Source of the DNA: Cryptomeria japonica
Taxonomy: Eukaryota > Streptophyta > Pinopsida > Cupressales > Cupressaceae
Length of the DNA stretch: 64,000 bases
Direction: 5' to 3'
Assembly: GCF_030272615.1 (NCBI RefSeq)
Contig: NC_081414.1
Location: 768,442,153-768,506,152 of the forward strand
Shown: in pieces, positions 56,276 to 64,000 of the stretch
How the letters are laid out: every line of letters starts with the position of its first letter
Numbering within the stretch: the stretch's first letter is position 1
Notes under the pieces: generated by a model
What the model was told of the DNA's origin: nothing
The model's input: only the letters and a program-made list of their open reading frames with translations
Databases searched by the model: none
Position numbers and translations under genes: made by a program

Positions 56276-58943
56276 CAGAGGCAATGTTGGTTGATCATGT
56301 TAGTTGTTGTATTCACACACATTATCATTTTTTAGGTTGAATATATACGATATGCTGGTTTTGATAGTGATCTATTTATGTTTTGCTTTTCATGTATGCT
56401 TATATGATGCTATGAGTTTTGTGATGCATATCTATTTGATTCTATATGATTGTCAAATGCAATGGTAGTACATGTATGGATTAATGATGCAAATGAAATC
56501 TAAGTGAATGCAATGAAATCTCTTATGAATGCAATGAAATTTCTTATGAATGCAAATGAATCTATATGAATGTTTTTTTTAGTATGATAATGGTTGAACC
56601 AATTTTAACTCAAATACACCTTGAAGAAATGTTAGTTAGAAGATAGAGAGAAAAATTGATGATAGAAAGAAAGTTAGAAAAAATGCAATTTAGACAGAAG
56701 ATGAGAAATCAACAAGCTATCAATAAGAAAATGAGATGAGAATGAAATTGAAAGAATTGTGAACCTATGTCACATATTTTATTGTGTCAATATATATTCA
56801 TCACTGAGCCTTATTATTGAACAATGAAGCTTAGCGCATCAGGGTATAAGGAACCAAGATGCAAAGATATCTCATTGTAGAAACAAGCACGTAGCAGACA
56901 AGGAGTGAACCCTCCATTCTGGGAATTACGCTAGGGGTTGAGGTATGTGTGGCGATTTCACCTTAATGTGAAGGCTCTTATCATAGACACCCACTAGAGC
57001 AATTTCCCTAGAATTTCATTGGTTCACACTACAAACAACAAACAAAGAAAAAGATAATGCCCATCATAGCTCCTCTAGTCACTTGTAGACATCCTTGAGT
57101 AGCATAGGAACATAATCTGTCACCAAATGATAAAAGATAAAGACTGACCTGGACAAAATTCAGCAGCTATACTGACCTTGTGCCTTCGTTCTCAGTTGCG
57201 TGATGTGATGGTTGATAATGTCTGATCTTAGAAAGTTGTGGACCTCATTTAAGACTGACTTGTCTGATTTTGAGTGCATCCTCTTCTGTTTAAGACAAGA
57301 TAATGATCACTTTGATATGGATATGATATGATTGATAAGATAGTTTGATCAGTTGATTGCAGATGTTTGACTAGATAGTCATATTCTTTGCTAACTTTGT
57401 GCGAAGTGTTTGCTAGATATCTGCTAGGGTATTTGTTTCTTACAACACATTTTATTGCAAGCTTTTTTGATTGATTGATTTTCGATTTTTAGTTCTTTTC
57501 CAATAACTTTTTCAATGTTTTTGGATTATGTAGATCGATATTTGAATGTTTTTGGATTGTTTTTTTGGGACTATATAGAAATGTTTTTGATTGATTTTTT
57601 TTAGGACATTTTGCAGATGTTTTTGATTTTTGAAGGATCGTTTTTGAACTTTTTTTGGATTTTGAGTTTTTCACTGTTTTTGGATTTTTTTAGGACTTTA
57701 TATGGATGTTTTTGGTATTTTTTCAGGACTTTATATGATTTTTAGGATCTTTTCAGGACTTTATATGATTTTTAGGATTTTATTAGGACTTTATATGATT
57801 TTTATGATTTTTTCAGTTATGCCCCCAGTGTGCAGACGACCTGTATGATGATCTGCAGAATTCTTGTGGAGACAATGAATTTTTGCCATGACCTATGTGA
57901 ATGCAATATGCATGATGAAGATGCATTTCCTATTCGAATAAGGTTGACGGTGTTTGTTTTATCATTTGTAATACACCCGTTGAAAATGGAGGTGCAAAAC
58001 ATTTCCTAGATAAGTAGTCAATCAATCCTTTAGGTCCCTTGGAACATTCAAATCAACACACTTAGTGACTAGGATTCACAAATGGAGACACAGAAAACTT
58101 CCCCATTGGTTCTTGAAACTTTTATCTTCTTTTGCCCATGTGTGTGCAAATGAGTTAATTCCTGCTCTTGTATTCACTAGAGATCCTTAGCATCCTATAC
58201 AACTAACTACATGGATTATTCTAACTTCAAAAGCATCCCGAATAGAGCCTCTCTACTAGCAAGCCTTGAGAGCTCCAACGAGGTTATAGACTATAATTTC
58301 TCAAATATTGCTCCATTGCCAATAGGCATTCATAGCCCTGATGGAGTTACTTGCATGTTCCCATAGTCAAGCTTTTTGTCGCACTTGCATGCGTGATATT
58401 TCAGTTATATATCATTGTTCTTTTGCCTTGAGATGGATATTTGGCATAACTCTTTTTCTTTTTATTTTCTTTCCTTGACTTGTAAGAAATGAAACCTACT
58501 TGGGTGTGACAATTACAACGATGCTGAAGAAGAATTTTAGATTTTTCACTAGTCATATGATCAACTAGATGTCTTGAATGAATTAGAGATCTTCTTAATG
58601 TGTTTGAGATATAGAAATTGATAGATTTTGAGTTAACCAGTCTCAAATAGTGAAATCACCACCCAACCATAAGTAAAGCATTGTCATAGGGTAATGTTGT
58701 AAATGAATGACCTTAAGACCTCAAAGACTTCATGTTCGAATATCTAAGAAAGGAGATGACCCTTGTTTCTCTTGAATGCAAATAGAGGATAAAATTGAAC
58801 AGTTACCTTATTTTATTGATGCTGCTATGTGTAATGCAGAAATTTTGAGGATGCAATGCATTTTGAAAATGAAACTATATGTAATGCAATGTTCTCAATG
58901 ACATGATATGCAATGTCGAATTAAAGCCTAAACTACACAACCC
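56276..58943 (-). other. Noncoding region of K between antisense gene and integrase
   Basis: ATG-rich repeats (GAATGCAATGAAATCTCTTAT units) lie at 56450-56580. The block shared with N and H lies at 57020-57110 and T-rich AGGACTTTATATGATTTT units at 57480-57815. Collinear similarity to N spans 57000-58945 and contains the empty site of solo LTR S near 58205. No gene is supported. Confidence 0.7.
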
Positions 58944-60162
58944 TTAGGTATAATATCGCTTATGGTGCATGTTGTTCATAGGGTCAGAGAGTGAATCTTC
59001 CTCCATGGTAGCCAAATTATATGCTCCATTGCCTATAACCCTTGTTATGATGAAAGGACCTAGCTAGTTAGGTTCGAATTTCCCTGGCTTTTCTCGTTCT
59101 GCTGGGTTCCCTTGATAATCTTTAAGGACAAGATCTCCTACTTCAAAAGCTTGTGGGTGAACTCTTTTATTATAACTTTGTCTCAGTCTATTTTGATATC
59201 CTTGTAGATGGTTGAACGTTGTTTGTCTTTTTTCATCAAGAGTTTTGAGTTCTTGTAACCTTGCTACCCTGTAGTCTTCTTTTGATATGATGTTCTGTAA
59301 AGAGACTCTTAGAGATGGTATTTCTGTTTCAATGGGGAGTATTGCTTCGCTACCATAGACCAAGGAATATAGTGTTGCTCCTGTAGGTGTGTGCACTCCT
59401 ATCCTATAAGCCCAAAGAGCAGGATTTAACTAGAGATGCTAGTCCCATCCTGTATCAGTGAGAAATTTCTTAAGAATTTTCAATATTGTTTTATTTGAAG
59501 CCTCTGCTTGTCCGTTGCTTTGTGGATAGTATGGTGTAGCAAATCTTTGTTGTATGTGAAATTTTCACACAATTCCATCACTTCCTGGTTCTTAAATGGA
59601 CCTCCATTATCTGTTACGAAGCACATTGGAACTCCGTATTTGCATATAAACTTTAGTTAAGCATGAATTTTGATATCTACTTTCTACTAGTGTATGTAAG
59701 AGGAATTGCCTCAACCCATTTGGTAAAGTATTCAGTGGCTGTTAATATGAACTTGTGTCCATTGGAAGAAGTAGGGTTGATTTTACCCACTAGATATAAT
59801 CCCCATTGTGAGAATGGCCATGGTGATGTGATGGGTTGGAGATCTTGTGCTGGTGCATGATTGAGGTCTCCAAGCATTTGGCATTGTTTACACTTTTGTA
59901 CATATTTGTAAGCATCCTTTTCCATGGTTGGCCAGTAATAACTTGTTTTCAACAATTTCTTTGCCAATCGTGGACCACTTTGGTGAGCCCCACAGATTCC
60001 ATCATGGACTTCTTTTAAGGCAAGGTGTGCTTCATTCTCATCAAGACATCGGAGAAGAGTTCCATCAAAACCCTTTATGTATAAAGTATTAGCTATAATG
60101 GTGTATCTAGATGCCTGATGAATAAATGTCTTCTTTTGATTCCTGGACAAATCCGGTGACAT
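58944..60162 (-). pseudogene. Integrase of K
   Basis: The zinc head is EVHDGICGAHQSG and CKQCQMLG (about 60000-59880). The catalytic core has WPFSQWGLYLVGKI, FVTDNGGPFKN and QAEASNKTI; the Glu lost in H is present here. The first core Asp reads Tyr (GLYLVG where GLDLVG is expected), a one-base change. The C-terminus has TPTGATLYSLVYGSEAILPI and GPFIITRVIGNGAYNLA, ending at TAA 58946-58944. A frameshift lies near 59650 and probably another near 59565. Confidence 0.85.
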
Positions 60163-60270
60163 GTATTGAGTATGTAAATATGTATATATTTCTTTGTACC
60201 AAGGTCATTCTGGGCCTACAATTGTACACACATCTTCTGCTAAAGGAGTCTCATGAGCTGTTAGCATCAT

Positions 60271-60543
60271 CTATTCTATGATAAACTCAGACTGAGTTTC
60301 ATTAGTAGGCATATTAATCAGAGATCCTATGGTAGCCATTACATCTGCTGCCTTATTTTGTATCCTTGGGATTTGTTCAAAGGTGATTTTGCTGAAGTGC
60401 TCTTTGTAATATTCCACTAGCTTCTTATAAGGAATGAGTTTGTCATCCTTCGTATTGTAGTCATCATTGACGTGGTTTACAATCAACCATGAATCACCAT
60501 AGACTTGTAATTCTTATATTCTCCATTGTATAGTTGTACGAAG
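60271..60543 (-). pseudogene. Second RNase H of K, C-terminal part
   Basis: YGDSWLIVNHVNDDYNTKDD, IPYKKLVEYYKEHFSKITFE and NKAADVMATIGSLI correspond to the second RNase H of H (46700-46900). The reading is cut at 60543 by the LTR start of M, so the active-site N-terminus is not in the window. Confidence 0.8.
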
Positions 60544-61538
60544 TGTTGGAATAATGATATATTTGTCATTAGTGAATACACTTAGTGAAAACACTTATTC
60601 GATTTTGAATGGTTACCGAGTCACCACAGCTACCGAGTTCCAAGCTACACTTCGGGACTAGTATGGACTGAGCTTCTACTCTTACCGAGAGCATGACGAT
60701 GTCGAGTACTGTAGTGGACGCTGTGTATCAGAAGATCACCGAGCCAGCTTGAGGAACCGAGTATCTACAGACTCAGTAATATTTTGTTCACCTATGTAAG
60801 GCCGACTTAAGAATGAGTTTATGTTATTAATTTGTATGAGGCCGACTTTATGAAATGTAAATGTAATTATGGACGGTATATATATGTGATGTATTATACC
60901 ATCTGTTGTATGTATGAAAAATGTAAGATGTATGGATATGCGAAATTAGAAAGAGCAGAGCAGAAACTGCATTAAGGCAGCAGACCAGAACATTTTCGCA
61001 GAGTCAGTAAAGGAGCAGAATCGACATATCTATCTCAGAAGGAGATCAATACTCAAAGGATCTTATCAGCAATAAAGTTGTAAGTCAAGATCTACTGTTT
61101 CATCCTAACAGTTGAATCAGTTTGTAAATCCTTTTACCAATTAGACTTAACAGTCTTTTGTAAATCTCTTAACCGAGTGCATACTTCATTGTATGTTTGT
61201 AAATCCTCTAACAAGGTGGACCTAGCAGTCCAAATTTGCTTCTAACAGGGCAGATCATCAGAAGTGATCATTGTAAGCCTTAACCGGCCAACTTTTACGG
61301 CAGTACCAAAGTTTTGTGGGTACCATCCCCACCCCAGTTTTACTTTCTATTTGGAAGATTTATGGGTCACCAAATCTTTGTGTTATGTGTTGTGAATGAT
61401 TATATTTTCATGCATGCAGTAGATTAAATGAATGAATGGTTTAATATATGCAAGTGCAGAAATGAATTAAAAGTTTTAAGCGTTACTGATTCACCCCTTC
61501 CCTCTCAGTAACTTGGTTAGTCTTGAATATTTTCAACA
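60544..61538 (+). repeat. 5' LTR of M (995 bp)
   Basis: It starts TGTTGGAATAATG and ends AATATTTTCAACA. TATATATA at about 60878 is a likely TATA box. ACCGAG or TACCGAG recurs at least five times in 60610-60760. The final part CTGATTCACCCCTTCCCTCT is shared in style with the LTRs of X and Y. TSD cannot be checked without the other LTR. Confidence 0.85.
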
Positions 61539-61540
61539 AT

Positions 61541-61552
61541 TGGTATCAGAGC
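61541..61552 (+). promoter_or_regulatory. Primer-binding site of M
   Basis: TGGTATCAGAGC, two bases after the LTR, is the initiator-Met copia primer site. Confidence 0.92.
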
Positions 61553-61602
61553 ATTGTGGTTCTTAGAGTAAAAGTTTGACAGCTTGAGAAAAGATCAAAA
61601 CA

Positions 61603-62766
61603 ATGGAGATATTCAGACTTGACAAAGCTATTGAGAATGAAAAGCTAGATCTGGAAATGGCCATAGCACAACTCAAAGAAGCAAGAGAACATCTTTCCCA
61701 ATCCCTAAAAAGAAGAAAGGAACTAGCAAAAGAAATAAATGATCATGAGCATGTTGAAACAAAAATTGAAGATCTCTTTCCTACAAGTAGTTCAAATGAA
61801 GTAGATGAAGCAAACAATGCAATCAAAGAACTCCTAGAAAAAAATGGATTACTGCAAAAAGAAGTAAGGATGCTAAGAAGAGAACAGGAAATTCAGTCTG
61901 CAAGATTTTGTGAAATCTTGGAACAAAGGAATAAAATGCAAAATGAAATAGAAGGAAGAAACAATGAAATTGTACAGCATGAAGATCTCACCGAGCAACT
62001 CTCCAATGCAAATGAAGAGATCAGAATTCTCAAAGAACAGAATGAAAGTTTGAAAAATGAGCTAGATATTCAAAAGAAAGCAAATGAAAGGATGATGAAA
62101 TCTCAAACAGACTTGGATCAATTAAATGAGCAAAATCTTCACAAACAAAAAGGTAAAGCTGGTCTTGGTTACAATGAAGAAGGTGAATCTTCTGAGCAAG
62201 GTAGCCAAAGAAATCAAAGACCTACATGCAATTACTGTGGTAAGACAGGTCACACATCAAACAAATGTTGGAGCAATGGAAAGACAAGATTCAAAGGCAA
62301 ATGCTATAGCTGTAATCAGCATGGTCACAAGGCTAGTGAATGCAAGGAGAAACCAAAATTTGAAGGCAAATGTCACAAATGCAAGAAACAAGGTCACAAG
62401 GCATCAGAATGTAGAACAAAGACATTCACTCCAGCAGAACAAATTGTCAAAGCAATATTTGGTTGGGATTACAATACCTGGTGCAGATGTCATTATTGTG
62501 GAGAATATGGACACATTGGGATAAATTGTACAAGGCATCATCTAAGGAAGAAAGATACAACCATAAGATGTTATACATGCACTGAACTCGGACATATAGC
62601 CAAGAACTGCATGAACACAAAGAAGGTTGAAGATGAAAAGAAAGCTAAAGCTGACAACATTCGGAAACAGATGAGACAGCAGTGGGTTCCTAAATCTACC
62701 GAGCAGGATAATTCAAGCAATGGTCCTGTCACTCAAGAATTGGGTGACCCCACCATTACAAATTAG
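61603..62766 (+). CDS. Coiled-coil protein with five CCHC zinc knuckles (Gag-like, no capsid core)
   Basis: This is an intact 387-residue frame beginning 50 bases after the primer site. Residues 1 to about 190 are Glu/Lys-rich with heptad-like Leu spacing (for example LEMAIAQLKEAREHLSQSL, LTEQLSNANEEIRILKEQ), so a long coiled coil is likely. Residues 206-360 hold five C-x2-C-x4-H-x4-C knuckles: CNYCGKTGHTSNKC, CYSCNQHGHKASEC, CHKCKKQGHKASEC, CHYCGEYGHIGINC and CYTCTELGHIAKNC. Copia Gag normally has a UBN2 capsid region and one knuckle; neither feature fits. The protein should bind RNA or single-stranded DNA as an oligomer. A cellular zinc-knuckle protein captured by the element is an alternative origin. 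The absence of stops suggests recent insertion. Confidence 0.85.
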   Translation: MEIFRLDKAIENEKLDLEMAIAQLKEAREHLSQSLKRRKELAKEINDHEHVETKIEDLFPTSSSNEVDEANNAIKELLEKNGLLQKEVRMLRREQEIQSARFCEILEQRNKMQNEIEGRNNEIVQHEDLTEQLSNANEEIRILKEQNESLKNELDIQKKANERMMKSQTDLDQLNEQNLHKQKGKAGLGYNEEGESSEQGSQRNQRPTCNYCGKTGHTSNKCWSNGKTRFKGKCYSCNQHGHKASECKEKPKFEGKCHKCKKQGHKASECRTKTFTPAEQIVKAIFGWDYNTWCRCHYCGEYGHIGINCTRHHLRKKDTTIRCYTCTELGHIAKNCMNTKKVEDEKKAKADNIRKQMRQQWVPKSTEQDNSSNGPVTQELGDPTITN

Positions 62767-63169
62767 ATCCATTAAAGAAGATAAGGAACTGCATCTTTAA
62801 AGCCTTACCATAAGCAGTTCCAAAATACAAAAGCATAATCGATGAAATCAGTATTTCCGATACATACAGAAAAGTCACTTACCGAGTTGAATGTTACCGA
62901 GCATGGTAAAACTGCAGACCTTACTGAGTTAGGTCAAACATAAGAACACTGAGTTAGGTCAGTCTTACCGAGCAATCGCTAAAGTCATTAAGTCATCTCA
63001 CCTACCCACTTATCGAGCATTAATGACAGAATTTTAATAACAAGGGCAAAACCGACTTCATTCTTCATCGCGTTATTCAGCATTCGAAGAGCTTAGGTTT
63101 TCAAAGTGCTTAAGGAGATTTAAGATGAATTTGCAGTGAAGGATCTAAAAGAACTCGTTCCATTCAGCA
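62767..63169 (+). other. Spacer between the two frames of M
   Basis: There is no protease or other coding frame in these 403 bases. It carries TACCGAG-type strings (about 62880-62980) like those in the LTR. How the second frame would be translated is unclear; splicing, reinitiation or a separate promoter are possible. Confidence 0.6.
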
Positions 63170-64000
63170 ATGACTTCCACTAGCACCACCAGCAGGAGCA
63201 AGGCGAAGAAGACTTCCAATATGTTAGTGAAAGGAGTTGAATGGACAGCGCCGAACTTCAAACTCGTTCCAGCGATCGCAGAATCACTCAACCCAAGTGG
63301 AGCACAGTCCAGAATCCCTTCCAAGGTATTTCTTATCAATGAAATTCGTACTCATTTCAAATGCACTATTCAGGAGTTAGGGACTTTAGAAATGGACAAT
63401 GCCCTAAGTCAGCTATGTGTTGACAAAACCCTAAAACCCGAGCATAGACATTTGGAAATCAAAGGTTTGACCCATATCCCACACCTACCAAGAAACTTTC
63501 AAGTGAAATGGATTAGGTATGTATTGAGCCGTGTACATGATGGAAAACTATGGTTAGATCAACCTATCTTAATAACAAAGAAGATGATTCATAGAATCAT
63601 AGGTTTACCGATGTCAGACAAAGCAAAATCCACCAAAACCCTAGGTCGGGACGAACTGCAGGAGTTAACTCTTGCCGAGTGGGATGGCAGAGGATTGAAA
63701 ATTAACAATGTATCTGATGTTGAACTTAAATTTGGTATTATTATCATTGCATATAAGCTGTATAGTTCCAGTAGGCTAAATAGTGTGGCATGTGAGGCAG
63801 TAGACCTTGCCTACAAGGTAGTAAAGAAGAACATGGATTTTGACCTAGCAGAGGTATTACTACAACAATTCAACAAGAACATGGACAGTATAAGGACATC
63901 AAAGAATAATCCATGCAAATTTGGTTCTTTGTTGATTTGTATATTTTTCTATGTACAAAAATTTTTCCCTTCTAAAGGCACGGTAGTATGGAGGAAGGAT
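63170..64000 (+). CDS. Intact second frame of M, unknown protein, open at the window end
   Basis: ATG 63170 opens 277 codons with no stop up to base 64000. The N-terminus is Ser/Thr/Lys-rich (MTSTSTTSRSKAKK). Further on are RNFQVKWIRYVLSRVHDGKL, MIHRIIGLPMSDKA and GSLLICIFFYVQKFFP. No protease, integrase or RT motif is present. Its layout resembles ORF1 of element A: a GKL.(V/L) segment, a run of charged spacing to an E(E/W)-rich turn, then FD-type helices and a hydrophobic SL..L.F run. The similarity is weak and by eye. This could be an extra protein class shared by unrelated retrotransposons, or a captured plant gene. Confidence 0.7.
   Translation, partial: MTSTSTTSRSKAKKTSNMLVKGVEWTAPNFKLVPAIAESLNPSGAQSRIPSKVFLINEIRTHFKCTIQELGTLEMDNALSQLCVDKTLKPEHRHLEIKGLTHIPHLPRNFQVKWIRYVLSRVHDGKLWLDQPILITKKMIHRIIGLPMSDKAKSTKTLGRDELQELTLAEWDGRGLKINNVSDVELKFGIIIIAYKLYSSSRLNSVACEAVDLAYKVVKKNMDFDLAEVLLQQFNKNMDSIRTSKNNPCKFGSLLICIFFYVQKFFPSKGTVVWRKD

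Larger units (their letters stand above)
52406..60543 (-). mobile_element. Element K: Ty3/gypsy inserted in gag of H and itself cut by M
   Basis: An LTR with an adjacent polypurine tract is followed rightward by a plus-strand extra gene, noncoding DNA, integrase and RNase H on the minus strand. The RNase H is cut at 60543 by the LTR of M. RT, protease, Gag and the 5' LTR must lie beyond M, outside the window. The left boundary is placed at TGAAAGAATTC (52406) but could be 20-50 bases to the left. Confidence 0.8.
60544..64000 (+). mobile_element. Element M: copia-type, probably non-autonomous and young, extends past window
   Basis: A 995-bp LTR, an initiator-Met primer site, and two intact frames that are not standard copia gag-pol make up the visible part. 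Neither frame has a premature stop, unlike every other element here. M interrupts the RNase H of K, so it is younger than K. The 3' LTR and any pol are outside the window. Confidence 0.8.

Noticed and set aside
59675-59695. TTTCTACTAGTG as a possible right end of the CACTA-like element at 15098
   Set aside because: It lies inside the integrase frame of K in another nest layer, 44 kb away, and fits the coding sequence there. It is a coincidence.
1-64000. tRNA or rRNA genes
   Set aside because: No cloverleaf-like or rRNA segments recognised; the only tRNA-related strings are retrotransposon primer sites.

Overview
This window looks like heterochromatic nuclear DNA of a large seed-plant genome, and a gymnosperm is my best guess. 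That guess is inference, resting on nested LTR retrotransposons, slow decay with few indels, and a near absence of intact genes. I see no bacterial operon, rRNA, tRNA or CRISPR signal. Almost every base can be assigned to LTR retrotransposons of two superfamilies: Ty3/gypsy of Tat/Ogre type and Ty1/copia with an initiator-Met tRNA primer site. Many are inserted inside one another. Two short fragments of ordinary plant genes sit between them: eIF5A, and an aldehyde oxidase or xanthine dehydrogenase. LAYOUT, LEFT TO RIGHT. Element A (1-10171, +) is a decayed gypsy element. It has a promoter region, a ~1,215-codon extra reading frame (ORF1), a Tat/Ogre-like primer-binding site, then gag, protease, an RNase H placed before the reverse transcriptase, and an RT cut off mid-domain. 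Element N (10172-15097, -) is the 3' noncoding part of a second gypsy type plus a Ser/Pro-rich frame. It is split by solo LTR S (11611-13085, target duplication ACTAG). A CACTA-like terminus (15098) leads into a ~600 bp tandem array. An eIF5A fragment (18323-18469, -) and a molybdoenzyme fragment (18990-19251) follow. Copia element X (19257-40721, +, target duplication CATTA) splits that molybdoenzyme fragment, which resumes at 40727-40922. X itself carries three insertions. G (19467-26975, -) is a gypsy element encoding only Gag-protease. Y (28606-~34242, +) is a copia element that has lost its 3' LTR. Z (38051-39113, -) is a solo LTR. After two LTR scraps (41033-~41760) come gypsy H (~41757-~52360, -, dual RNase H), gypsy K (~52406-60543, -, inserted into the gag of H) and copia-type M (60544->64000, +, inserted into the RNase H of K). 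HOW THE PARTS WORK TOGETHER. The full elements carry the usual Gag, protease, RT/RNase H and integrase, with integrase last in gypsy and before RT in copia. Several carry extra proteins. ORF1 of A lies upstream of the primer site. K has a spliced plant-mobile-domain gene on the opposite strand with its own TATA box. M has an intact coiled-coil protein with five zinc knuckles and an intact second frame open to the window end. G and M look like dependents that would need enzymes from other elements. MOST UNUSUAL POINTS: ORF1 ahead of the primer site in A; RNase H before RT in A but after RT in H; long frames kept without frameshifts yet broken almost only by TAG in A and in the antisense gene of K; and the odd coding content of M, the youngest-looking element here.
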